From Ridgeia piscesae (Eukaryota > Annelida > Polychaeta > Sabellida > Siboglinidae), in assembly GCA_025642075.2 (NCBI GenBank), contig JAODUO010000880.1:1-64000 (forward strand): a stretch of 64,000 nucleotides of DNA. The letters run 5' to 3'. A program made the position numbers and the translations under genes. Below the pieces are notes generated by a model that made no database searches, was not told the DNA's origin, and was given only the letters and a program-made list of their open reading frames with translations. This document shows, piece after piece, positions 38,516-51,700 of this stretch. The first letter of the stretch is position 1; each line of letters starts with the position of its first letter.

Positions 38516-41306
38516 AAATTAATCACAGTAACAGCTAAATTCACTCCATTACCGTACACCTGTGAGCCACTGGGAGGGAGAATCAGACCGATGGATGATA
38601 TTTGACAGCAGCAAACAGGCTGCATTAATGGCTGATGCTAAATGAGCACTGATTAGTGACGGTGTGTTCGATCATTGCCGCTCGGCCGACACATCGACTG
38701 AAACCCAATGCTTCCTGCGCTAAAGTAATAAAGAACACGATCTGCTGTCGACCCACTGCCACGTCCTTGGTGCGCTGAACCGGTGTCAGAGACGAACTAG
38801 ACAACTCAAGAAAATACACCAGTATTCCATTACGTAATAGAGAACACCTTTTGAGTTTGGACCATTGCTTGAAAGAAGAACTTTTTTGATTAGATAATAT
38901 TACAGAATAAAATTTTTAGGTTGCAACTTAAATGTTGTAAAGAGTATTCATTCATTTAAAACAAAATAAGTCATTTACATGAGATGCTAAACTCATTTTG
39001 TACTTGCTCACAGCATGCCTCTTTTCAAAGGGTAAGGAATTAAAAACCAAAACTAAACTCACCGCACAAATATAGTTAGTCTTTATATTAACAACATGAA
39101 AGGCTTGAAAGCATCATTGCTTTTTGGAAATTTCACAAAGGATGCTGCATATGCCCCAAAGAGAAGATCCACATCAAATAATCTAATATAAACTCATTGA
39201 GTCATATCCAGGAAAATTTTATACGTGTACATATTCTCTGTGACATCGGCAGAGTACATTTTATATAGCTGCATTTTCGTGACATTAGCTGTGCACCAAA
39301 GCCCTAAAGAATGCTACAAAACCTAAGATAATGTTTCCTCTGGTGCATGGGCCTGTGTTCTTGTTTTATCTGACCCAAACGTTTTAATCAAACACTCAAG
39401 GATGACATGACAATGATTAATGCTGTATTCCGATACTCTGTGACATTTATCGGAAGAACATCTTACAGCTGCAAAAATCAATTTCTTCACAAAACACTGA
39501 GTAGTTTTAAATATCACAAGAAGCTGTGTTCAAAGACACAGTGAGTGAGCAGACACGGAAGAATATTATATGCTTAGAATAAAGCGTTTTACTATAAGTA
39601 AATACATTATTATATATCATTTAATAAAATTCCATATATTTAAACATCTGAATTAATCAGTATCAGTCAAATTTATCGCTAAATAGAGTTCATGTCACAA
39701 TATACTGGCCTGCCTAACCGTGAATAGTAATACACCTGTACACTACAGGTACTGATGTTGCTGCGTTGCTTATAATGGTAAAGGGGAGGATATCCAGGTC
39801 CATTCCAGGAAGGGGAGGATCATGATATTCAGGGTGGCAAATATCCAGGGTTGGGAGATATCCAGTTTTTTATCCACTATCAATATATAGGGAAGATTTC
39901 CCAGTTAGGAAGTATCCAGGATGGAGATAATATCGAGGGTCGGAGAAGCTGCCCAGTGTAGCGAACATAGATATCCAGTTTAGGGAGATTTCCACGGCGA
40001 ACGACATCCAGGATCATAGATATCCAAAGTGGGAGAAGATATGCCGGGTTGGATTATATATCCATGGTAAAGAAAGAAATACGGTATGGAAGATGTCCAG
40101 TGTGTGGGAAAATACAGAGTAGGTAAGATATAGATGAAAGCATAATACGACACAATTGATGCAACCAAGCCACCATGACCTCTACAATGTTTTTTATATG
40201 ATGAGTAGTTGTAGAGATAAATAAATTCACAGAGATTGTTAACAAGCTGAGACTGAGAGGCTGGGAAGGCCAGTGTGACAGTAAACCTGCCAAGTCATCA
40301 TGAAATCCTTCTCCACACTTTCACTAGTGCCACCTGGTGACCAGTTCTTGAAATGCTGCCATCTGGTGACTGGTAGAAGGTAGACATCCTCCCAGCCAAC
40401 AGTTATTGTTGTGCTACTGCTGCATTACAGTACCCCTGGCTGATCGTCTCCGCAAACCGTGGAGGTGAGCGGAGTTAAACTATAAAATTGTAGCAAATGA
40501 CTTCGCCAGTCACTACTGTGTCAGCCGTGGGAGCGGTGCAAACACATGCCCCAATATGAAGACGGGGATACATGGTGGCAATCCCACTTACATTCGAAAC
40601 ATTGCAAGTAACACAAGCAGTGTGTGGCTGAAATCACCCAAAATTATACGACATAACCAGAGGCTGATGACACTCCTCATTAAGTGACGTTAAGAACAGA
40701 TTTATTCTATTCTACAGGATGTGTCAGGACTCAGGAGTAGTGAAAGCTGGTGCTGAAGTCATCAGCCACACGGACCCTTCTGACACTGCATTTACATGCA
40801 CATTGTTACTGTAGTAGTCTGTGATATATCATCTCAAATGTGTATGGAAAAACATAAATCATCAGTTACGTTTATATATTATACTAATGTGAATAAAGTT
40901 CTGTGGCAGACTGCGAGTAGATTTATGTTTATATTCAGATTACTGCACTTTTGTGTCATGAATTATTACACCCAGCTCTAGACCGGGTTAAGCGATGCTA
41001 AAAAGATACCTTAACTATTTATCTTGTTTAGTTACTTAAAGGCACATTACTCTCACCAGTATTTGCTCTCTGTTTGTGACAGAACATCTGCTGAATGCTT
41101 TCAGATGATTCTGGAATGAACTATAAAATATACTGAGCAGTTGTAAACACATAGCACCATCAGAGAATTGACTTACCGGTACCTGTTTACTATGATATAT
41201 ACTAGAGTCATTCACTGCAAACTGTCCATGTATTTTTGCAGAGACCTTCACCCAACCACAAGACACTACAGCTGCACAATGATGATGATGATGATGATAA
41301 GTACAC
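38516..41306. other. unique region with a GATATCCAG degenerate repeat
   Basis: From 38580 to 38815 the sequence is unique and GC-richer, a possible conserved element. From 39780 to 40130 a loose repeat of GGGAGATATCCAG phrases, with irregular spacing of about 25-35 bases, is present. No gene is recognised. Confidence 0.5.
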
Positions 41307-41596
41307 ATAGCTTTATGCAGAGACCCGTCCACCCGTCATTTGGAGGGGTAAAACTCGTTGTGGATGGGTAGAAATATCAGTGGACGGGTGGTGGAAGGGT
41401 AAAAAATTAAGGAGCAAAAAAGGTGTTCCAAAACCATAGATATTGGTAGTTACGCCTTGTGTGTCACATGTGTGTTTGTAGTCCATTTCAGGTCACCAGA
41501 CACACTTTAATGTTTGTAAACTGGCTTAACAGTCAACATCCATGTGTCCACCAAAACACGTGTGACAGGCAATAATTTGGTTCTGCATAAAGCTTT
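41307..41596 (+). mobile_element. dispersed repeat element, copy B
   Basis: Counterpart of 30244-30521. It starts ATAGCTTTATGCAGAGACCC right after a (GAT)n run and ends GGTTCTGCATAAAGC. Non-coding; possibly a non-autonomous transposon or SINE body. Confidence 0.75.
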
Positions 41597-44500
41597 GTAC
41601 ATACATGTTGACTGATTTGTTTAAATATCACATCTGCACTAAGTGCACTTACTTGGTCAGTGATCCAGAAGTGTGGATAAGTTTTGTCAACATGGCGCAG
41701 CTGGACAAGGTGTGTCAGTGTAGATGCAGCACGCACCTGGAGACAGACATAAAGTTTGTCTACTGATATCCCATGCAAACTAGGTCTTGAAAACTATGTG
41801 AAATGAATTTCTCAATTACTTACAAACATCATATACCAGGTTTACATGTAAAAATATGTACAATGCTCTTGTCAAGTAATGTACTGAATATGAATTGTGC
41901 CGATTAATGTAACTATGCTTCCTTAAATGTGGTAATTTGTGTGGGGCGAAACAACCAGCTTCCTATCAGCAACTTGTGATGACACCAGTATGAGTGGTGG
42001 TGGTGGACCCGGTCTGTCTTTGGACAGAGTTGTTTCAAGCTGTACATGAAACTGCAGGCATAGATTGTAATATTTTTAGATCATTGTAAAGATTATAACC
42101 TTGCCTACAAAACTGTCACTGGATGTACACAAGAAATGTCATTATCTTTACGCATAAAAAATTACATTCCATTGCAGAATTTGAAATGTTCAAACAGTAT
42201 AAATACAGTACAAAACAAAACTTATTTCTTTACAGTGGTAAAAACATGACATTCAACAATTACAACTTCATGTATTGCCTGCAACATTGACATACACACA
42301 GACCCAGCACTGTGTTGAATGCCAGTAGCTCTTCCTTCAATGCCACTGCTAGGCAAGTCAACAAACTGAGCAGAAAAGGTACAGAAACATCCAACCAAAA
42401 GGGGCCTTAAACACAGAGACAGATAGGGCTAAAACATGATTTGTCCAGTGTGACAACAGGAATTCAGATTTGGATGAAAAACATTATTCCACTTTTTCTT
42501 CAATACACTCTAGTACAACTACAGTGGGCATCACTAATTAAATTAATTTATATACAAAACAGCTGTTGTGTTACCTGCCATTGTGCCCTACTGACAAGTT
42601 AAATCTGTCAGTGTCAAAACTGCACTTTGCTGACATATTATTTTTTTTTTTCAACACAACACCTTGCTGACAGGTCATTGTCAGTGTCAACGGTGTTGTC
42701 ATTGTACCTTTGGCTTAGTGACACATTCAATTTGTGTCAGTGCACCTTGTTGACAGATCCAAGCTGTCAGTTCCAACTGTCAACACTGCTATCACAAGTG
42801 TAAATAAAACCCAATCTACCTCACCCAACAGTACTAAGTCAGTGAGTGTAACAATTTTAACTCTAAAATGAATGCAGGTGCAATATCCAATGTCATGTGG
42901 GCAGTATCAAGGGAGCTTAGGTTTAGGTTTGGGCTAGGGACCTAGCCAGTAGCCATGCATGTACAGCTACACACAGGCCCAGCGTGCAAATGACAACAAA
43001 AACACCGAGATCGACGTAATTTCGTAAACATAAAACAAGCAGACGACAACGTTCACATTATAATCATTTAAGAAAATCGAAAATGTCTACATGACACAGA
43101 TGTCTTATATCTAGCACTTTGCCCAATTATCGGACACTGTCACATTCGAAAACACCGCTACTGTCAATGCACGTAGGTCATACAATGATAGGTTCTTCAA
43201 GTGTTATTAATGTTGATGTGACTGCGCCGACAGGCCCAGTGTGGGCGATAAAACAGGGATATCACACTAACAAGTTATCTAAAAGTAGAGACGACGAAAC
43301 TTACGCAAAGGCTGTTGGATGGATGACCAAGAAATCTTGAAAATGCAGTAAAACCACAAGTTATTGCACATCGACAAAGTTGCGTTGGAATGAATACTGT
43401 TCTAGATAACAAGCCTAGCTAAACGTAGGTCAAAGGCTACAATTAACAAGTGGCGCTACCTTCTGGCTAAACAAAGAACCAAGCAGTAGAACAAACAATA
43501 TTCGGACGTCCAACAATATTAGGCACTTAGACGAAATCGGCGACCGCGATTTCAACATACGCTTGACATTGAATAATCATCAGTATCCATCGTTTACAAA
43601 CACATAACTATGTAAGGCCTTAGACCTGCTTAGTTCATATGTTTCACCATAAAGTACATACACGTTTTAATATATTTCAAAAACACTGACAACAGTGTAA
43701 GCGAAAGTTATTTATTTAAAAATGCAAATGTACAAATAAAATACTGTGGACATATAATAACAATATAACTACATGACACACACGAATATTAAGACAATGT
43801 TGATATGAAGAAGTTATGCAGAAATGCAATTAACAATATAAATATAGTACCTGCATAGTCACCGGTTAAAATGTTTTCATTAATTAATGCAGTAGTTTAC
43901 TGCATGTTATACATACACATGATTGTACAAATCACTTGAAAAGATTCCAAGCAACTCTTAAGTCTTAAAAGGAAACTGAACGCTACCACTGATTGAAATT
44001 TTCAACATCACCACATTAAATGTGCAATATGTGTGATGGATGAATTAATGGCCCGTAAATTAACAGCAAAAATCTGTTCTTATTTGAAAACATAAAAACA
44101 AAGACAAATATGTGTTACCTCAAAAGGGCAATGGTCATACAATTTAAAACATTCCTCTTAAATGCGTTCATAATACTTGTAGAGTTTCAAAATGGTGTAT
44201 AATAATATCAGGCCGTCTGAAGAGCCTATGCTAAATGCTGTAAATGGATGTATTCACAAAATAAAACCTGGCAAAACCAAAAACGTTCCACTGTTGGTTC
44301 AACCAGAACTTTAGTTTTGATTTGCCAAGCATAGCATACCACAACATTGACTAATCACAGTCACTACAAATGCACTGTTTTCAACAGTTTGGCAGGAACT
44401 ATGTAATGTAACACAATTACTATAAGCACCAATAATCTGTAAAGATTAGACAAACATTTCTGTGAATTGACGATGTGTAACATATGAATGTGGGTATGGC

Positions 44501-46950
44501 AAGTGTGCACACTGATAACACAATATACTATATTTTACAGTTCCGTATAAAATAGTACTAGGAGAACAATCAACCAATATGTTCTAATTAAAATCGCATC
44601 TCTTCCTACAGACAGCGCCATCCTGTGGTACCATTTAACACCAATGGTGGTCAATCCAACATTCAACACTTCTACGATGCAAACATAAGCACATGCATTT
44701 TTTAAACCAAGAAAGCCTTAAAAGTAACACAAATTGCTGCGTATGTCCAGCAATATATTTGAAGATAACATTATCCTTTGATGACATAGAAAAAAGAAAG
44801 TTCCCTGTTTGCAACCTAAACTATAACATTCAGAAAATTTGAGCCCTGCCCAACATCCCTTGTCCATTTGGCACAAAAAAGGGAATTTTTTTATGAAAAC
44901 CACTTTGGACTCATGCACGAGTACATCGGAACAATTTCAACCCAGTCTACGAGGAACCGAGCAAGATATATGTCAGCATATATGTACATATATAATTAGG
45001 TATATAAGACATCCAGAGACCAAAACTCTGTTGTATAATACAGATAGTTAACACAGGTCACAGGTATGTTCAATAAACCACATACACAATGAATTTGATT
45101 ACAGCAAATGCTTGCTTATAACAAATAAAATTAACTGATCATGACTTTTTTCTAAAAAACATTCTGCATATATATATTTTTATATTTATACAACAAACAT
45201 TTAATGTCAGTCCCAATGGCAAAATCCATATAGGTATCATCACATACAATCAATAAATAATGTGAAATAAGCAAAATGTAGGACTGCACCCATATTTCTT
45301 TAACTTTACTATGGACTGAGATATGCTTTTCACTGCTTAAATCAAACACTTGACTTGTAATCTCCCCATTCATTGATTTCAAGTATATTTCCATTAATGA
45401 CTGACTTAGTGGTTAGTTGCAGATATAATAAACCTTTTTATTTATTTTTACTTGTCAGTGTAGACATAATGACCATTACAGTTTTGTCTGAAATAATGAC
45501 TGATTGAGTTTGATATAACAAATAATTAGCCTGTTATGAACAATCTGCCACATCTGAGGTTTTCTGTATACACATATACATGTGTAACATACAGCAATCA
45601 TTTTCTGTACACAACTATACCTGTGTAACACACAACAATAATTTCTGTACACACCTGCACATGTGTAGCATACAGCAATCACTTGAACACACTGTACATG
45701 TGTAAGATACAGCAATCACTTGAACACACTGTGTTTGATATGGTGCTGTGGAGTGCGTCGTAAGACTTGAACCAGTGCTGAAGCAGTGGGTGCTGTCCAC
45801 TCCTCATAATATCTTAGTATACTTTCATAATATATCAAAAAAATATGTTGAACGTATTATTACTACCCACCAATAAGACTTTCAATCAAAGTGATGCTAA
45901 ATAAACCAGAAACAGAGCTCACAGAATGAATCTTTTGACACCAAAGATTTCAAATTGTAAACAAAGCTTTCAGATTCTAAATACACAATGTTGCTGAGTG
46001 GTTCAGTTTTTATGCAAATCCCATTGTCACAAGACAATCAATCAGTTGAACGTCCTGCTAATAATTTCCAGGCCAATTACCAGCAGCAGAACAGACAACT
46101 TTCCTGTAATATTAACACCAATTAGTTATTCCACAGACAACTATTATACAGACTGCTCTACTCAACATGACCAAATGCTTATCACAGTACACTGGGACTA
46201 AGGGAAACCACTAATGCATGACTAGTGTGATATGACTTATTACTGAAGCTTTGACACCTCGGCAAGTATGATATAACTAACTCATTAAACCACTTGATGT
46301 CATGACCAGGAATTTGTGTAAGGAAAAAATAATCTTGATACAGAATGTCGGTTTTGTGAATTGTGTCAGTCATATACCGACTTGGTGTAATCAATTAGAC
46401 AACACAATTATATACAAACAGAAGGCACCACAATGAATTAGACACCATGTCTGTAACTGTAAGGTACAATAGTAGATTACCACACTGAACCAGTCAAAAG
46501 AACGGTAAGGAGAAGGCACATTAATGGCTGAGATCTTAACCGGCATGTTTGTGTGGCCGGCACCTAACATACTGTATAAGACAGATGAAGTCTGGAGGCA
46601 AGGCAGGTGGCAGCCCAGCCGCTAAATGCACCCAGCATCTGTCATCACAGTCACTGGGTAGAAACATACAAATATCATGTCTTAAATACATCACATTCTG
46701 TCAAGTTCTGTCACAACTTCGCAATCTGTCACAAATCTGTCATGCTTTGTCTCTCACATACATCTGACAAGTGTCATGTATATGTCATATATGTGACACA
46801 GATAGGTGACATGGTACAGCAAACCAGGTATTAAGTTGGACAGGCCTATTTTGCATGTCATGAGCTATAAATAGATGTCTATGTCATGTCCTCTTTTTTA
46901 TGATTTTAGCAGAAATAAAACTTTATAATCTCATCTTTCAATCTATCCAA
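41597..46950. other. unique region without a recognised gene
   Basis: The region holds a TGTCA/TGACA cluster (42585-42795), a loose repeat of about 36 bp around CTGTACACACCTGCACATGT (45550-45735), and otherwise AT-rich sequence. I find no supported exon. Confidence 0.5.
42585..42795. repeat. TGTCA/TGACA-dense block
   Basis: About 13 TGTCA or TGACA pentamers in 210 bases, on both strands and not in tandem register. Random expectation is about 0.4. Confidence 0.75.
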
Positions 46951-46956
46951 TTTATT
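46951..46956 (-). promoter_or_regulatory. smo: candidate smo polyadenylation signal
   Basis: TTTATT on the plus strand is AATAAA on the minus strand, about 390 nt beyond the smo stop codon at 47347. This is a plausible 3'UTR length. No transcript evidence is available and other A-rich signals are possible. Confidence 0.4.
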
Positions 46957-47346
46957 TTCCCCACGACATAATCCCACATTAAGACAATGCAGTATTTAAA
47001 TCACAAGTTAAGAAATCGTAGATGAGGCAAGTTAAAATGATCACATTTTTCACAAATTTTTTCTACCGAAATTATTTCACACAGTGAGCTGTAATTCTAA
47101 AGCTCATCATTTTGGAATACAAAGTGGTAAAGGTGTAAATTATTAATTTTGCAATTTAAAGCCCACTTTGCTGTAACAGGTCTCAAAAGTTCTGTGTCAA
47201 CTGTCATGTTGACATATTCTGTCAGAGGCACTTCTGAATGACACCTCTTGTGAATACAAATCTGTCCAGTGTGACACTGACATGCTCAGTCAGACGTGTC
47301 ATGTTTGTGTCAGCATGATGTCTCTGGTGTCAACGTGTGTCCACTG
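46957..47346 (-). other. smo: probable smo 3'UTR with a TGTCA/TGACA cluster
   Basis: The stretch between the smo stop codon and the candidate polyadenylation signal has no coding signature. Its stop-proximal part, about 47195-47350, carries roughly a dozen TGTCA or TGACA pentamers. The distal part is ordinary AT-rich sequence. Confidence 0.45.
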
Positions 47347-48753
47347 TCAAGTCGAAGTCTCCAGTGTCTGGTCAAGCTGTATCTCGACCACCTGGTCAGC
47401 CTTCTTCCGCTTGTGAAGCAGACTCAGTGGCCACCTCTTGGCTTTTGACGTCGACGCGTCACCAACGTCGCTGTCTGACGTAATCCTCAGGAAGTTACCG
47501 GAGATGAGGAAGTTATTCCCAAAGAACGAGGGTGAGTAAGAGGAGCAGAGGTCAGGTGCGGCCAGTCTGGCTGGCCCTGGCTGGACCCTGTTATTTGTTC
47601 GGTCATCAGGCAGGATGATGTTCTCAATGCTACTGTCATCGTCATCAGAAGACACGTCAAGTGACACTGTGACACTTGGTGCAGCTGACGTGTTCAGACT
47701 TGACAGTCCCGAGGTGGTGACGCCCGACCTGATAGTGCTGACCGGGGACGAAGGGACGCTGGTGACACTGCCGCGGTGGTAACTCCCCCTGATGTCCATG
47801 GGGGCAGGGGGGAACCGGCCCCCGACACGGTTTGACATGCAGCCGACGGCACGCTCTGGCACACGACAGGGGGTCCTGTCGGAGAACCCACTTCCTGGCC
47901 CGTGCCTGGGCATCCGCTCCAAGGTTCTATTCAATGCCCTCTCAGAGGCCAGGCTCCCATTCCGCTCAGACACCCTGCTCCATGTCCTATCTGAAGCCCT
48001 ACTGGATGCCCTACTACCTGTCCTCTCTGAAGCCCTACTTGATGCCCTACTACCTGTTCTTTCCGAAGCCCTACTTGATGCCCTACTCCCCGTCCTTTCA
48101 GAAGCCCTACTTGACGCTCTACTTCCAGTCCTTTCCGAACGCTTACCAGATGCCCTGCTTCCTGCCCTATCTGAAGTCCTGCTGGATGCCCTACTTCCTG
48201 CCCTATCTGAAGTCCTACTGGATGCCCTACTTCCTGCCCTTTCCGATGCCCTATTTCCCATCCTTTCTGATACCCAACTCCCTGTCATTTCAGATGCCTT
48301 ATTTCCTGCCCTTTCTGATGCCCAACTCCCTGTCATTTCCGATATCCAATTTCCCGCTATTTCCGATGCCTGATACCCGTCTGAATCCCGACTGGTGGCC
48401 CTCTCAGACTTCCTACTCCGTTTCCTCTCTGAAACCCTGCTTTCTACCCTCTCAGAAGCTTTCCTTTCCACCCTGTCTGTCACCCAAATCCCTGGATTGG
48501 TTGAGTTGACCTCTGCCGTCACGACCCGGGTTTGCGTCATCTCCTGTGAGTGAGACGTCTCGATGGTGGTGCTGGCAGGTGGCAGCCATGGGCGCCACGC
48601 GGTTCTCTCGGTGCTTCTTTCTCTTGTGTTTCTTGGGCCGGGCGTACACGTCATCCATGTCACTGATGCCTAGCTGTGAAATCTGTGACTCGATTGACAC
48701 ACGACGACACTCAAATGACATCTGTCGACAGGATGACTGGATTGACTGGACGT
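47347..48753 (-). CDS. smo: smoothened, terminal exon f (basic motif and Arg/Ser repeat tail; frame conflict)
   Basis: The exon starts after GTTGTAG (48754 onward). In phase it reads SIQSSCRQMSFECRRVSIES and, later, DDVYARPKKHKRKKHREN. The lysine-rich stretch matches the human SMO basic tail motif RKKKRRKRKKE. That frame stops at TGA 48452-48454. The adjacent frame, closed upstream by TAG at 48670-48672, is open for over 400 codons to TGA at 47347-47349. It looks coding: 12-residue Arg/Ser repeats (SERTGSRASSRA type), an acidic SSDDDDSSIEN patch and a tail ending LDQTLETST. Joining the two needs loss of one base (modulo 3) between 48672 and 48452. That could be an assembly or allelic indel, a real frameshift, or a very short intron (48544-48598 has GT...AG and the right length, 55 nt, but a poor donor). 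The Ser/Arg tail is reminiscent of Arg-cluster tails in insect Smo; that comparison is inference. Confidence 0.82.
47960..48480 (-). repeat. smo: exonic 36-bp minisatellite in smo tail
   Basis: About 14 imperfect copies of a 36-bp unit (plus-strand signature CTGAAGCCCTACTGGATGCC) lie inside the last smo exon. As 36 is three times twelve, the frame is preserved, and on the minus strand each unit codes a 12-residue Arg/Ser block such as RASSRASERTGS. Copies become degenerate towards 48300-48480 (ISEMTGSWASER type). Expansion or loss of units would change tail length without a frameshift. Confidence 0.85.
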
Positions 48754-48766
48754 CTACAACAGTGAA

Positions 48767-51700
48767 ACAGAGATAGAGTAGTTGACAACACAGACCTGTA
48801 GCATTCCATACAGATGGGACAGAGATAGAATAGTTGACAACACAGACATGTAGCATTCCATACACATGGGACAGAGATAGAGTAGTTGACAACACAAACC
48901 TGTAGCATTCCATACAGATGAGACAGAGATAGAGTAGTTGACAACACAAACATGTAGCATTCCATACAGATGAGACAGAGATAGAATAGTTGACAACACA
49001 AACATGTAGCATTCCATACAGATGAGACAGAGATAGAATAGTTGACAACACAGACATGTAGCATTCCATACAGATGAGACAGAGATAGAGTAGTTGACAA
49101 CACAAACATGTAGCATTCCATACAGATGAGACAGAGATAGAATAGTTGACAACACAAACATGTAGCATTCCATACAGATGAGACAGAGATAGAGTAGTTG
49201 ACAACACAGACATGTAGCATTCCATACAAAAATGGGACTGAGACATACACTAGACGATAGAATAGTTGACAACACAAACATGTAGCATTCCATACAGATG
49301 GGACAGAGATAGAGTAGTTGACAACACAGACATGTAGCATTCCATACAGATGGGACAGAGATAGAATAGTTGACAACACAACATGTAGCATTCCATACAG
49401 ATGGGACAGAGATAGAATAGTTGACAACACAGACATGTAGCATTCCATACAGATGGGACAGAGATAGAATAGTTGACAACACAGACATGTAGCATTCCAT
49501 ACAGATGGGACAGAGATAGAATAGTTGACAACACAGACATGTAGCATTCCATACAGATGGGACAGAGATAGAATAGTTGACAACACAGACCTGTAGCATT
49601 CCATACAGATGAGACAGAGATAGAATAGTTGACAACACAGACATGTAGCATTCCATACAGATGAGACAGAGATAGAATAGTTGACAACACAGACATGTAG
49701 CATTCCATACAGATGAGACAGAGATAGAATAGTTGACAACACAGACATGTAGCATTCCATACAGATGAGACAGAGATAGAATAGTTGACAACACAGACAT
49801 GTAGCATTCCATACAGATGAGACAAGATAGAATAGTTGACAACACAACCTGTAGCATTCCATACAGATCGGGACAGAGATAGAATAGTTGACAACACAGA
49901 CATGTAGCATTCCATACAGATGAGACATAATAGAATAGTTGACAACACAGACATGTAGCATTCCATACAGATGAGACAGAGATAGAATAGTTGACAACAC
50001 AGACCTGTAGCATTCCATACAGATGAGACAAATAGAATAGTTGACAACACAGACCTGTAGCATTCCATACAGATGAGACAGAGATAGAATAGTTGACAAC
50101 ACAGACCTGTAGCATTCCATACAGATGAGACAGAGATAGAATAGTTGACAACACAGACATGTAGCATTCCATACAGATGAGACAGAGATAGAATAGTTGA
50201 CAACACAGACCTGTAGCATTCCATACAGATGAGACAGAGATAGAATAGTTGACAACACAGACCTGTAGCATTCCATACAGATGGGACAGAGATAGAATAG
50301 TTGACAACACAGACCTGTAGCATTCCATACAGATGAGACAGAGATAGAATAGTTGACAACACAAACCTGTAGCATTTCCATACAGATGGGACAGAGATAG
50401 AATAGTTGACAACACAAACTGTAGCATTCCATACAGATGAGACAGAGATAGAATAGTTGACAACACAGACATGTAGCATTCCATACAGATGAGACAGAGA
50501 TAGAATAGTTGACAACACAAACATGTAGCATTCCATACAGATGAGACAGAGATAGAATAGTTGACAACACAGACCTGTAGCATTCCATACAGATGAGACA
50601 GAGATAGAGTAGTTGACAACACAAACATGTAGCATTCCATACAGATGAGACAGAGATAGAATAGTTGACAACACAGACATGTAGCATTCCATACAGATGG
50701 GACAGAGATAGAATAGTTGACAACACAAACATGTAGCATTCCATACAGATGAGACAGAGATAGAGTAGTTGACAACACAGACCTGTAGCATTCCATACAG
50801 ATGAGACAGAGATAGAGTAGTTGACAACACAAACATGTAGCATTCCATACAGATGAGACAGAGATAGAATAGTTGACAACACAGACATGTAGCATTCCAT
50901 ACAGATGGGACAGAGATAGAGTAGTTGACAACACAAACATGTAGCATTCCATACAGATGAGACAGAGATAGAGTAGTTGACAACACAGACATGTAGCATT
51001 CCATACAGATGAGACAGAGATAGAATAGTTGACAACACAGACATGTAGCATTCCATACAGATGAGACAGAGATAGAATAGTTGACAACACAAACCTGTAG
51101 CTTTCCATACAGACGGGACAGCGATAGAATAGTTGACAACACAAACATGTAGCATTCCATACAGATGAGACAGAGATAGAATAGTTGACAACACAGACAT
51201 GTAGCATTCCATACAGATGGGACAGAGATAGAGTAGTTGACAACACAAACATGTAGCATTCCATACAGATGAGACAGAGATAGAGTAGTTGACAACACAG
51301 ACATGTAGCATTCCATACAGATGGGACAGAGATAGAATAGTTGACAACACAAACATGTAGCATTCCATACAGATGAGACATATATAGAATAGTTGACAAC
51401 ACAGACATGTAGCATTCCATACAGATGGGACAGAGATAGAATAGTTGACAACACAAACCTGTAGCATTCCATACAGATGGGACAGAGATAGAATAGTTGA
51501 CAACACATACCTGTAGCATTCCATACAGATGAAACATATATAGAATAGTTGACAACACATACATGTAGCATTCCATACAGATGGGACAGAGATAGAATAG
51601 TTGACAACACAGACATGTAGCATTCCATACAGATGAAACATATATAGAATAGTTGACAACACAGACATGTAGCATTCCATACAGATGGGACAGAGATAGA

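Noticed and set aside
47792..48509. Plus-strand frames antisense to the smo tail
   Set aside because: They are shadows of the 36-bp exonic repeat, and the smo reading on the minus strand has splice and conservation support.
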